From assembly GCA_964573885.1 (NCBI GenBank), contig CAZNLL010000032.1:1-29162 (forward strand): a DNA stretch of 29,162 bases. The letters are read 5' to 3'. Each line of letters begins with the position of its first letter. Within the stretch, counting starts at the first letter, position 1. The notes under the pieces are model-generated. The model was not told the DNA's origin and searched no databases. It was given only the letters and a program-made list of their open reading frames with translations. The DNA is from CAZNLL01 sp964573885 (GTDB lineage Bacteria; Desulfobacterota; DSM-4660; Desulfatiglandales; Desulfatiglandaceae). Below, one piece after another: positions 7,700-15,832 of this stretch. Made by a program: the position numbers and the translations under genes.

Positions 7700-7713
7700 C
7701 CCTAGAGGGAGTT

Positions 7714-9042
7714 GTGCGCACCTTCGCCCCGGAAATCATTGATTTTCTGAAGACGGACGTCTGGCGGATCCGTTCAGAGACCCTTCCCGGACCCAAATCC
7801 TTTGTACTCAAGCTTCTCCGAATTATCCTCCTGGCCTTCCGGGGGTTTAAGGAAGACCGGGTGTACCTCCGGGCCTCAGCCCTGACCTTCTATTCTCTCC
7901 TCTCCCTTGTCCCGGTGGCGGCCCTGGCCTTTGGTGTGGCCAAGGGCTTTGGTTTTGAAAAGCTCCTCGAAAAACAGCTTTACGCCCGGTTTACTGGCCA
8001 GGAGGCCATTGTCTCAAAGGTCATTGTCTTTGCCCACTCCTACCTGGAAAGCACCAAGGGGGGGATCATAGCAGGCATCGGCCTGGCCGCCCTTTTCTGG
8101 GCCGTTATCAAGGTGCTGTCAAACATAGAGTACGCCTTCAATGACATCTGGGGGGTGAAAGAGGCCCGCAGCTTTGGGAGAAAATTCAGTGATTATCTCT
8201 CTATTATGATCATTTCCCCGCTTTTGCTCATCGTATCCAGCAGTGCCACAGTCTTTTTGAGAACCCAGGTGACCCTGATCACCGAACGGATAGCCCTCCT
8301 GGAACATTTGGGTTTCATCATTTTCTTCCTCCTCAAGCTGCTGCCCTACCTCTCCATATGGGTGCTCTTTATCTTCACCTACATCATGATACCCAATACC
8401 AAGGTGAGCCTCCGATCCGGTATTGTGGGCGGCATTGTGGGCGGCACCATCTACCAGATTGCCCAGTGGGTCTATATTACGTTCCAAATCGGTGTGGCCA
8501 AATACAATGCCATTTATGGGAGTTTCGCCGCCCTCCCTCTTTTTCTCATATGGCTGCAAGTGAGTTGGCTCGTTGTTTTGTTGGGTGCGGAAATCTGCTT
8601 TGCCCATCAGAATGTGGACACCTACGAATTCGAGCCCGATTCCTTTCAAATAAGTGCCTATTTCAAGAGCCTCCTTTCCCTGGGAGTCGCCCATCTCGTC
8701 ATAAAGCGCTTTACTCGCGGTGAAAAGCCCCTTACTGCAGCCCAGATCTCCCATGCCCTGGAAATCCCTGTGCGCCTGGTGCGCCAAATCCTCTATGAAC
8801 TGGTTGGCAGCGGCGTTCTTTCGGCAACAACCACCGGGGCCTACAAAGAAATGGCCTACCAGCCCGCACGGGATGTGAACGGGTTGACGGTAGGCCGCGT
8901 TATCGAGGCCTTGTCTAAAAGAGGGGCCGACACCCTGCCTGTTCCTCACACTCAAGAAATCAAGGCCCTTTCAGAGTCCCTGGAGGCCCTGAGAGAAGAT
9001 CTAAGGAAGTCCCCGGCAAACAAACGGTTGAAAGACATCTAA
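7714..9042 (+). CDS. YihY/BrkB (UPF0761) family inner-membrane protein with C-terminal winged-helix-like domain
   Basis: A 442-residue protein. The GTG start is chosen because AGAGGGAG lies just upstream at proper spacing. Residues about 45-295 hold the YihY/BrkB core with about six membrane helices, including the family signature ASALTFYSLLSLVP near the start, the IWGVKEARS region and the YGSFAALPLFLIWLQ segment. Older records call this family ribonuclease BN, but the nuclease role belongs to another protein; the true role is an unsettled transport or envelope function. Residues about 310-442 are soluble; the section with AAQISHALEIPVRLVRQILYEL reads like a helix-turn-helix. That tail occurs in part of the family. 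A potassium channel gene follows after 75 bases. Confidence 0.9.
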   Translation: MRTFAPEIIDFLKTDVWRIRSETLPGPKSFVLKLLRIILLAFRGFKEDRVYLRASALTFYSLLSLVPVAALAFGVAKGFGFEKLLEKQLYARFTGQEAIVSKVIVFAHSYLESTKGGIIAGIGLAALFWAVIKVLSNIEYAFNDIWGVKEARSFGRKFSDYLSIMIISPLLLIVSSSATVFLRTQVTLITERIALLEHLGFIIFFLLKLLPYLSIWVLFIFTYIMIPNTKVSLRSGIVGGIVGGTIYQIAQWVYITFQIGVAKYNAIYGSFAALPLFLIWLQVSWLVVLLGAEICFAHQNVDTYEFEPDSFQISAYFKSLLSLGVAHLVIKRFTRGEKPLTAAQISHALEIPVRLVRQILYELVGSGVLSATTTGAYKEMAYQPARDVNGLTVGRVIEALSKRGADTLPVPHTQEIKALSESLEALREDLRKSPANKRLKDI

Positions 9043-9117
9043 GCCCCATCAATTCCTGACGACTTGACGGGGCATCAGGGACATCCTGTTTTGAAGTGAA
9101 CGAGGTCTGATCCTGCC

Positions 9118-9942
9118 ATGGCAACCAATTCCCTGCGAACCCGGTTTCAGGTCTTTCTGGTCTGCCTTTTTGCCGTGATGGTTCTGGGAACGGCCGGTTT
9201 CATGCTCACCGAAGGCCTTTCTCTGACGGACGCCGTCTATTTCAGTATCGTCACCATCGCCACGGTCGGGTATGGAGATATTCACCCTGCGACCCAGGCC
9301 GGTAAAGTGGTGGCCATTTTCCTGATCATCACGGGGGTGGGGACTTTTCTGGGCGTGGTGGCCAATGCCACAGAGATGATGCTCAACCGCCGGGAGAGGG
9401 AGGTTCGGCACCAGAAACTCAATATGATCATCGGGGTCTTCTTCAGTGAAGTGGGCATGGAATTGCTGGCCCTGTTCTCCAGAGCCGATCCTCATGTAGA
9501 CAAGATCAAGGAAATGCTCGTGCTCACCCAGAACGCCTCCAAGCGGGAATTTGAGGCCCTGGCCCGGCACCTAAAAAAATACCGCTACACCATAGATCCC
9601 CAAAAGGTTGAGCTTCAGGAATTGCGCGACCTCCTTTCCCGGAAAACCGGGGTTCTCTTGCGTTTGCTGGAGAACCCTAACATCCTGGAGCATGAATCCT
9701 TTTCAGACCTGCTCAGGGCCGTATTCCATCTCAATGAAGAACTCAGGAGCCGAAGGGACCTTACCAGACTCCCGGATACGGACAAGGCCCACCTTGCAGG
9801 CGACGCGGCCCGGGCTTACAGGCGCCTGGTTCATCAATGGCTGGATTACATGAAACACCTCAAGGAGCACTATCCCTATTTGTATTCCCTGGCCATGCGA
9901 ACAAACCCCTTTGATAAACAGGCGTCGCCTATTGTCACATAA
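9118..9942 (+). CDS. Two-helix potassium channel with uncharacterised C-terminal helical domain
   Basis: A 274-residue protein with a first membrane helix at about 9-30, a pore helix, the potassium selectivity filter TVGYGD at 49-54, and a second membrane helix at about 60-82. This is the pore module of KcsA/MthK-type channels. The remaining 190 residues are soluble and mostly alpha-helical, without a nucleotide-binding GxGxxG that would mark a TrkA-N/RCK regulatory domain. It therefore probably forms a tetrameric potassium channel whose gating domain is of a different kind. It lies after the YihY-family gene on the same strand, with a weak promoter-like pair in the 75-base gap (TTGACG at 9064, TGTTTT at 9087). 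Confidence 0.88.
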   Translation: MATNSLRTRFQVFLVCLFAVMVLGTAGFMLTEGLSLTDAVYFSIVTIATVGYGDIHPATQAGKVVAIFLIITGVGTFLGVVANATEMMLNRREREVRHQKLNMIIGVFFSEVGMELLALFSRADPHVDKIKEMLVLTQNASKREFEALARHLKKYRYTIDPQKVELQELRDLLSRKTGVLLRLLENPNILEHESFSDLLRAVFHLNEELRSRRDLTRLPDTDKAHLAGDAARAYRRLVHQWLDYMKHLKEHYPYLYSLAMRTNPFDKQASPIVT

Positions 9943-10026
9943 GGGGGAGACAACACAAAAGATGTCACCCTCACCCGCATAAACAGGCACCGGGAGGGGT
10001 TGATCAGTCCAAACCAAGGAGGCCCC

Positions 10027-10827
10027 ATGATAGATATCTCCCAGATCGACTATTCGGTCCTGGATCGGCCCGAAATTCTCGTGTCTCTCTTCCATCCCAG
10101 ACCGGAGTGGGGTGAACCCGGTTCCGGGGCTCCGTCCACCGAGCTTTTGATCCCGGTGGAAGGGGATATTGTGGTGGGGGGCAGGTTCCACGGGGCCGGT
10201 GCCTCAGCACCCACCATCCTCTTCTTTCACGGAAACGGGGAGATAGTGGCCGATTACGATCAATTGGGTCCCGTGTACACCCGCCTGGGACTTAATTTTC
10301 TGCCTGTCGATTACCGGGGTTACGGCCGCTCAACAGGGGAGCCCACCATCACGGCCATGATGCGCGACTGTCATGTCATCTACGATTTTGTGAAGACCTG
10401 GCTCAAAGAAAACCGCTATACCGGACCGTTCATGGTCATGGGCCGGTCCCTGGGCAGCGCCTCGGCCCTGGAACTGGCGGCCCATTACAAACCGGAAATC
10501 CACGGGCTCATCGTGGAAAGCGGTTTCGCCCTGGCAGGCTCCCTGCTCCAACTGCTGGGCATCCCTGTGGAGGCCCTCGGGTTCAGAGAAGAGCAGGGAT
10601 TTCGAAATGTGGACAAGATCAAGACCTTTGACAAGCCCACCCTGATTATCCATGCAGAACAGGACCAGATCATCCCCTTCTCGGACGGGCAGGCCCTCTA
10701 TGAGGCCTGCGGCGCCTCGGACAAGACCCTGCTCAAGATCCCCGGGGCCAATCACAATGATATCTTTCTCCGGGGCCTCTCCGAATACCTGCAGGCCGTG
10801 AGGACCTTGGCAGCCAAAATTATATGA
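10027..10827 (+). CDS. Alpha/beta hydrolase (Abhd13/BEM46-like serine hydrolase)
   Basis: A 266-residue protein. ATG at 10027 is chosen over an in-frame TTG at 10000 because AAGGAGG lies at 10016-10022 with ideal spacing. Visible elements are the oxyanion-loop region FFHGNGE (67-73), VDYRGYGRS, the nucleophile elbow GRSLGS with S141, the acid D213 in HAEQDQIIP and the catalytic H243 in GANHND. The order and spacing fit the BEM46/ABHD13/YfhR group of serine hydrolases, which includes esterases and thioesterases of poorly defined substrate. No signal peptide is visible, so it is probably cytoplasmic. It ends 125 bases before the Fur-family regulator, which has its own promoter. Confidence 0.88.
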   Translation: MIDISQIDYSVLDRPEILVSLFHPRPEWGEPGSGAPSTELLIPVEGDIVVGGRFHGAGASAPTILFFHGNGEIVADYDQLGPVYTRLGLNFLPVDYRGYGRSTGEPTITAMMRDCHVIYDFVKTWLKENRYTGPFMVMGRSLGSASALELAAHYKPEIHGLIVESGFALAGSLLQLLGIPVEALGFREEQGFRNVDKIKTFDKPTLIIHAEQDQIIPFSDGQALYEACGASDKTLLKIPGANHNDIFLRGLSEYLQAVRTLAAKII

Positions 10828-10914
10828 AAAATCAAAAGATTAGGTTGGCAACCCGGAAACTCTCCTGTTTACACCGTAACTTACTTTTTCACATCGAAAA
10901 AACAAAGACTTAGC

Positions 10915-10943
10915 TTGTCAAAAAAGAAATCTTCCTATATAGT
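10915..10943 (+). promoter_or_regulatory. Sigma-70-type promoter of the Fur-family gene
   Basis: TTGTCA (10915-10920) and TATAGT (10938-10943) are exactly 17 bases apart. The -10 element ends only 9 bases before the annotated ATG at 10953, so the transcript would be leaderless or nearly so, unless translation begins at the later in-frame ATG at 10992. A short perfect repeat (GGTTG/CAACC, 10843-10853) lies further upstream. Confidence 0.6.
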
Positions 10944-10952
10944 TGTTCTGCT

Positions 10953-11405
10953 ATGCATATTTCTTCCCGCCAGGACCGGCTTCATGCCTTTATGGAGGCG
11001 TGCCGCAGGCAGAATCTCAAGATTACGCCCCAGAGAATCGCCGTTTACAAGGCCCTCATGGACAACACAAGGCATCCCTCGGCGGACGACGTTTTTCAAA
11101 GGGTGAGGAAAGACTTTCCGCGTATATCCTTTGACACGGTCAACCGGACCCTCCTGACCTTTACTGAAGCAGGCCTCATCCATATCCTGGAAACCCCTGG
11201 AGGTCCCAGGCGGTTCGACCCGGACACCAGTTCCCATCATCACTTTCACTGTATCCGTTGCGGCAGGATCATCGATTTTTGCCATGACCTTTACGATAAA
11301 CTTGAGCTCCCGGAGGAGATGGAAAAAGAGTTCAGGATTTTAAAAAAGACGGTTGTGATCACCGGGTATTGCGATCGATGCCGGGGATCAGAGTCAGCGT
11401 CGTAA
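10953..11405 (+). CDS. Fur/PerR-family metal-dependent transcriptional regulator
   Basis: A 150-residue member of the Fur superfamily. Residues 8-75 form the winged-helix DNA-binding domain (TPQRIAVYKAL, then HPSADDVFQRV and FDTVNRTLLTF as the recognition region). The dimerisation half holds HHHFHC from 95, C100 and C103 as the first CxxC, and C140 and C143 as the second CxxC, the pair that makes the structural zinc site. Regulatory metal ligands are consistent with a PerR-like site (D89, H97, H99 and D108 as candidates). PerR-type sensors detect peroxide through bound iron, while Fur senses iron; the sequence alone does not separate them firmly. It may control nearby oxygen-defence genes such as the flavodiiron protein at 26810, but this is only a suggestion. 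Confidence 0.9.
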   Translation: MHISSRQDRLHAFMEACRRQNLKITPQRIAVYKALMDNTRHPSADDVFQRVRKDFPRISFDTVNRTLLTFTEAGLIHILETPGGPRRFDPDTSSHHHFHCIRCGRIIDFCHDLYDKLELPEEMEKEFRILKKTVVITGYCDRCRGSESAS

Positions 11406-11551
11406 ACCAAAACGGCCTGACCGTTCCCCTTATGCATTAAATCCGCAAAACGCCTTTCACGCATACATGAACACCCTCTTATGAGCCACCCGGGGCCGCT
11501 GCCTTGCAGGCGCCCGGCATCCTTTGTTACCCCTTGTCTGTTGAGGTCTCC

Positions 11552-13366
11552 ATGACCAGGCACCGCACCCTCTTCCTTTTTACCCTTGCCTTGCTGATCT
11601 GCCTGGCCGCACCCGGGTTTGTCCGGGCCTGGCCCGGCACCGGCGAATGGATCCCGGTCTACAAGGGGGGTGTATTCCTTCAGGACCCCAGCGGAGACGC
11701 CTCAGGCTCCAGAAATATCGTGGCCGATCCCACCCACGATGCGGCCTTTATCTTCAATGACGGCCAGTACATCTATTTTCGATTGCGATTGGATGAAAGC
11801 CCTGAAGGCAAGGGAGGACAAGGTCTCCTCCAGTCCTTTGGCTGGGGCGTGGAGATCGATACCAACCTGACCGCCGCCGACTATGAGTGGCTCCTCATAG
11901 TGGACGGAATCGCCAAGACCGAGCTCGTCGAACTCCGCCAGAATGTGGTGCAGGGCACCCTGGGCGACCCGGGAGACAATACCGAGACCATTTGTGCCAC
12001 CGTTCCCCTGGCAGGGAACCACCAGATCAGTCCCGCGGACACGGCCATAAACGGCGACCAGGACTACTTTCTGGACTGGCGTTTCCCCTATGACACCTTC
12101 AAGCAGTGCACGGGGTTGACGGACTCTTCCCCCCTGCGGCTCTTTTTCGGGAGTTCCCCCAGCGCCAACAGCCTCCGGGAACAGGGGGGCGACCTGGTGG
12201 GCGGCTCGGACCTCTACACGGGATTTTCCGACTATGTCACCCCCTTTGGGACCCGGCCCACCACCGGGGCCGTGAGGTTCGTGCAAGACCTGGCCGGAAA
12301 CGGCGACGTCACCGTCATTGATGCGGGCAACCCCGTCTATGTCCGGGTGGACGACGGCGATCAAAATCACAGTTCCGCCACCCTCCAGACCGTTACGGTC
12401 ACGCTGACCACCCCATCCGGGGACAGTGAGACCCTGGTCCTGACCGAAACCGGGGTTGATACGGGCGTCTTTACGGGCTCTTTGCCCTCCCTCACCGCCG
12501 CGCCCATACAAGAAGACGGAACCATGCAGGTTGCGGCCCCGCAAGAGACCGTCACGGTGACCTATGTTGACGGTATTGACGCCGACCTCGACCTGGACCA
12601 GCCTCGAACCGACACGTTATCCGTCCTCTCCCCCCTCATGTCCGCGGCCAAGACGGTTTCACCCACGAGCAGCGCCGCAGGCGGCACCCTGACCTACACG
12701 GTGACCATCACCAACAGTGGGGATGCGGACGGGGATCTCACCAAAATCACCGACCTCCTCCCCACGGGATTTCAGTATGTGCCCGGATCGAGTGCGGGTG
12801 TTACCTCCGCCGACCCGACCATCAACGGTCAGATCCTTACCTGGGAGGGCTCCTGGACTGTACCCAAGAAGACGGGAGAGGTGAACGGAACCGTCATCCT
12901 CTCTTTCCAGGCCCAGGCAGGCACGGCATCCGGCACCTATTATAACAACCTGAGCGTCCTCGGAAGCAACTTCATCCTGGTCCTGACCGGGGATACCGCC
13001 CCTGTACAGGTGGGGGGGCCCCTTATGACCCTGACCAAAGCGGTGGATCAGGCCCAGGGCAACCCTGGCGAAGAACTCATCTATTCGGTTCAGTACCACA
13101 ATGTGGGTTCCGGCCCTGCCCATAACCTCATCATCATGGACACGGTTCCCCCTGAGACCACCTATATACCGGGAAGTCTCAGGCTGGGGGATGCTTCCTC
13201 CTCCTATGCCACGGCCACCCCCAAGACGGACGCGGCCGGGGATGATGAAGGGGAAGTGAGTGGAAGCAATATCATTTTTACGGTGACCGTCATTGCCCCG
13301 GATGACGGCGTACCGGGCTCCGGCCCTGACCAGGGCAAGGCCTATTTCAAAGTCAAGATTGAATGA
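11552..13366 (+). CDS. Secreted DUF11-repeat protein, cassette gene 1
   Basis: A 604-residue exported protein. ATG at 11552 is preferred over an in-frame TTG at 11504, because it follows a TGAGGT site and begins a clean signal peptide (about 1-25, cleavage after FVRA). Residues about 26-235 form an acidic domain I do not recognise. Residues about 237-360 are a beta-rich module with TETGVDTGVFTG that recurs in the giant cassette gene 4. Two DUF11 (TIGR01451) domains follow at about 361-488 and 490-604, each with the K-x-V opening, a YTVTITNSG-type strand and a D-LP/VPP-TY loop. The protein stops exactly at the last DUF11 strand (AYFKVKIE). DUF11 domains are found in surface proteins, including Chlamydia OmcB and archaeal surface proteins. 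No sorting signal or membrane anchor is present. Confidence 0.82.
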   Translation: MTRHRTLFLFTLALLICLAAPGFVRAWPGTGEWIPVYKGGVFLQDPSGDASGSRNIVADPTHDAAFIFNDGQYIYFRLRLDESPEGKGGQGLLQSFGWGVEIDTNLTAADYEWLLIVDGIAKTELVELRQNVVQGTLGDPGDNTETICATVPLAGNHQISPADTAINGDQDYFLDWRFPYDTFKQCTGLTDSSPLRLFFGSSPSANSLREQGGDLVGGSDLYTGFSDYVTPFGTRPTTGAVRFVQDLAGNGDVTVIDAGNPVYVRVDDGDQNHSSATLQTVTVTLTTPSGDSETLVLTETGVDTGVFTGSLPSLTAAPIQEDGTMQVAAPQETVTVTYVDGIDADLDLDQPRTDTLSVLSPLMSAAKTVSPTSSAAGGTLTYTVTITNSGDADGDLTKITDLLPTGFQYVPGSSAGVTSADPTINGQILTWEGSWTVPKKTGEVNGTVILSFQAQAGTASGTYYNNLSVLGSNFILVLTGDTAPVQVGGPLMTLTKAVDQAQGNPGEELIYSVQYHNVGSGPAHNLIIMDTVPPETTYIPGSLRLGDASSSYATATPKTDAAGDDEGEVSGSNIIFTVTVIAPDDGVPGSGPDQGKAYFKVKIE

Positions 13367-13368
13367 AC

Positions 13369-13413
13369 GGACAGCCGCCGGCTGTCCATGAACCCCTGTC
13401 CGCCCCGGCGGAC
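13369..13413 (+). repeat. Tandem hairpins between cassette genes 1 and 2
   Basis: Two perfect inverted repeats follow the gene 1 stop. GGACAGCC (13369-13376) pairs with GGCTGTCC (13380-13387) over a 3-nt loop, and GTCCGCC (13398-13404) pairs with GGCGGAC (13407-13413). Neither has a T tract, so processing, transcript stabilisation or partial attenuation fits better than termination. Confidence 0.55.
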
Positions 13414-13431
13414 CCAACATCAAGGAGGAGA

Positions 13432-13950
13432 ATGGTTGTGAAGAGAGAGAAAAGAATTTTTTTCTTATGCCTTGCGGCGCTTCTATTCCTGTGGAGCGGA
13501 CCGGAGGCAAGGGCCCAGAATCAAGGACCCCAAATCAAGATCGAGATCGACGTGAAAAAGGAGGTGGAGGTCTTGAAAGGGGGCACATGGACCGTCAACC
13601 ACGTGCCCGTGGATACGGTCAAAAAGGGGGATGTCCTTCTATACACCCTCCAATACACAAATGAAGGAGAAAGGCCCGCACAAAACGCCACCCTCGTGGA
13701 CCCCATCCCCCAGGGAACGGCCTATAAGGCGGAAAGTGCCTGGGGAAAAGGGGCGGAGATCACCTTCAGCATTGACTGGGGAAAGACCTATCAGCGCCCG
13801 CCCGTGACCTACAGGGTTGAAAAAAAGGACGGCACCGTGGAGGAGGTGACGGCACCTCCAGACACATACACCCACATCAAATGGCTTATCAATGGGCCCA
13901 TTCCGCCCAATGGTTCGGGCGATGTGGGCTTCAAGGCCAGGGTCAGGTAA
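13432..13950 (+). CDS. Small secreted single-DUF11 protein, cassette gene 2
   Basis: A 172-residue exported protein starting at ATG 13432; an in-frame GTG at 13438 has better spacing (9 bases) from the strong AGGAGG at 13423 and could be the true start. Residues 1-28 form a signal peptide ending ARA. The mature protein is about 144 residues: a charged lead-in, then one DUF11-type domain with KKGDVLLYTLQYTNEG, the D-PIP-GTAY loop and a C-terminal strand ending GFKARVR. It is therefore essentially a single-domain DUF11 unit, small enough to be a pilin-like or linker subunit of an assembly made with its larger neighbours. It lies 65 bases after gene 1 and 87 bases before gene 3. Confidence 0.82.
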   Translation: MVVKREKRIFFLCLAALLFLWSGPEARAQNQGPQIKIEIDVKKEVEVLKGGTWTVNHVPVDTVKKGDVLLYTLQYTNEGERPAQNATLVDPIPQGTAYKAESAWGKGAEITFSIDWGKTYQRPPVTYRVEKKDGTVEEVTAPPDTYTHIKWLINGPIPPNGSGDVGFKARVR

Positions 13951-13985
13951 GGCGGTCTCCTGACCTGGTCCGAAAATAGTTTCGG
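13941..13985 (+). repeat. Tandem hairpins at the end of cassette gene 2
   Basis: GGTCAGG (13941-13947, overlapping the stop codon) pairs with CCTGACC (13959-13965), and CCGAAA (13970-13975) pairs with TTTCGG (13980-13985) over a 4-nt loop followed by TTTC. This parallels the double hairpin after gene 1. Confidence 0.5.
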
Positions 13986-14037
13986 TTTCAAAGGCAATCT
14001 CTTAACCAAACATGATTTAAAAAAAGGGGGGATAGAA

Positions 14038-15795
14038 ATGAGACGAAAAGCGTATTTCTTATTTGGGTTACTGATCCTGGCCCTGTTCTTGCCGGGCCAG
14101 GCCATGGCCGCAGGGACTCCTGCGGGCACGGTCATTACCAACCAGGCCTATGCGGACTACCAGGACGCCAACGGAAACGCCCTGCCGCGGGTCTTTTCAA
14201 ACGAGGTCACCACCGAGGTAAGCCAGGTGGGCGGGGTAAGCCTGGATCCCGCCACGGCCGTCAAGACGGCCAAACAGGGCACCTCCGCCGGGTATGGGGT
14301 GACCGTCACCAATTCGGGCAACGGAACCGATACCATAGACCTGGCCGTGGACATCTCGGCCTGCCCGGGGTGGACCGCCACCATCTACTGGGATGAGAAC
14401 GGAAACGGTGTCAGGGACACCGGTGAAGACACGGTCGTCTCGGACACGGGGAGCCTGGCCGCGGACGGCATCTATCATGTGGTCATTGTGGTGGACGTCC
14501 CTGGAGGCACGGCCAATGACACCCAATGTGACGCCGTGTTGACGGCCACCTCCCAGTTTGACGGTGGCGTCACCGCCACGGGCACGTATACCACCCGGGT
14601 GGAAGACGCCGTGCTGGAGGTGACCAAGTCGGCGGACCCTGCCACCGGGGTCAAGCCGGGAGATACCATCACCTATGCCCTTGAGGGACACAATACGGGA
14701 TCGGCCACGGCCGAGTCGGTGGTGGTCACGGATCCTATTCCGGCCAACACCACCTATGTGACCGGCAGTATCCGCATCGGCCCTGTGGGCGGGACCTATG
14801 CCACGGCCAATCCCCAGACCGACGCCAAAGACGGGGATATGGCCGATTACAACGTGACCACACCGGGGGCGGTCACCATCGCCTGGGGCGATTCCGCACC
14901 CGAGCCCGATCCCACGGGAAGCGGCGTGATCTATTTCCAGGTCCAAGTGAACGCCAGTGTGCCTTCGGGCACAGCCGTCAGCAATACGGCGGATGTGGAT
15001 TACGCCATCGCGGGCAACCCGCAGCCCACTTATAGTTCAACCACGGCCCAGTTTACCATACAAACCCTGCCGGCCCTGCTCCTGGATCCGGATAACGCCA
15101 AATCCGGGAATCCCGGGGACCAGATGGTTTACCCCTTCACGGTCACCAACCAGGGCAATGCCACGGACACGGTGGATATCACTTATACCTCCAGTTCCGG
15201 GTGGACCTGGGCTATCTGGGAAGATCTGGACGGAAACGGTATCCCTGGGACGGACGGTGATGCAAAACTGAGCGATACGGACGGGGACGGCATTATCGAT
15301 ACAGGGGCACTGACGCAGGGACAGAGCAGGAGCCTCCTTGCCGTGGTGACCATCCCGGCGGGCACCTCGGACGGCACCGTGGATACCACCGTGATTACAG
15401 GCACTTCCAGTCAGGACACGGGGGTGAAGGACACGGTGACCCTGACCACCACGGTCACGGCCCCCAGTCTCAGTATCGTCAAGGCGGTAAGCCCTACGGG
15501 TGCCCAGCCGCCCGGCACCGAGCTGACCTACACGGTAACGGTGACCAACAACGGGACCGGGAATGCCACCAGTGTGGTCATCACGGACCTTATCCCTGAT
15601 TTCACCACCTATAAGGCCGGATCCATGAGGACAGGGGCCTCTACGGGCACCCTGACAAGCAGGACGGACGCCTCTGATGGAGACGGGGCGGCATATAACA
15701 GCGGCATAAACGCCGTGGTGGTGGGTAACAGCGGGTCTCTCAGTATAGGACCGGGCGGTCAATGGATCGTGGAGTTTAAGGTCACCATCGACTAG
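14038..15795 (+). CDS. Secreted DUF11 protein with internal duplication, cassette gene 3
   Basis: A 585-residue exported protein; a GGGGGG-type site precedes the ATG. Signal peptide 1-24 (cleavage after QAMA). Residues 25-66 carry an N-terminal strand motif (NQAYADYQDANGNALP) also present at the N-terminus of gene 4. The rest is a two-fold repeat: a module with DPATAVK / GYGVTVTNSGNGTDTIDL at about 67-190, DUF11 at about 192-335, the same module again at about 345-475 (MVYPFTVTNQGNATDTVDI), and DUF11 at about 477-585. Both copies of the first module hold Asp/Asn/Gly-rich loops (DENGNGVRDTGED; DLDGNGIPGTDGD, DTDGDGIID) like EF-hand or thrombospondin calcium loops. It ends at the DUF11 strand VEFKVTID, 37 bases before gene 4. 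Confidence 0.85.
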   Translation: MRRKAYFLFGLLILALFLPGQAMAAGTPAGTVITNQAYADYQDANGNALPRVFSNEVTTEVSQVGGVSLDPATAVKTAKQGTSAGYGVTVTNSGNGTDTIDLAVDISACPGWTATIYWDENGNGVRDTGEDTVVSDTGSLAADGIYHVVIVVDVPGGTANDTQCDAVLTATSQFDGGVTATGTYTTRVEDAVLEVTKSADPATGVKPGDTITYALEGHNTGSATAESVVVTDPIPANTTYVTGSIRIGPVGGTYATANPQTDAKDGDMADYNVTTPGAVTIAWGDSAPEPDPTGSGVIYFQVQVNASVPSGTAVSNTADVDYAIAGNPQPTYSSTTAQFTIQTLPALLLDPDNAKSGNPGDQMVYPFTVTNQGNATDTVDITYTSSSGWTWAIWEDLDGNGIPGTDGDAKLSDTDGDGIIDTGALTQGQSRSLLAVVTIPAGTSDGTVDTTVITGTSSQDTGVKDTVTLTTTVTAPSLSIVKAVSPTGAQPPGTELTYTVTVTNNGTGNATSVVITDLIPDFTTYKAGSMRTGASTGTLTSRTDASDGDGAAYNSGINAVVVGNSGSLSIGPGGQWIVEFKVTID

Positions 15796-15832
15796 GCCCA
15801 TGTGGCAAACCCTATAGACTGAGAGTGCGCTC

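Larger units (their letters stand above)
7342..7713 (+). other. Intergenic stretch with orphan reading-frame remnant and a structured leader
   Basis: The left half contains an open frame without a normal upstream start that translates as charged, coding-like sequence ending with TAG at 7539-7541; it also has a near-perfect inverted repeat (CCTTGAG / CTCAAGG around GCGATCG, 7392-7413). The right half is the promoter and leader of the YihY-family gene. Apart from the candidate 28-codon ORF listed separately I support no gene here. Confidence 0.45.

Noticed and set aside
10000..10026. TTG start for the alpha/beta hydrolase
   Set aside because: No ribosome binding site at that start as good as the AAGGAGG before the ATG at 10027.
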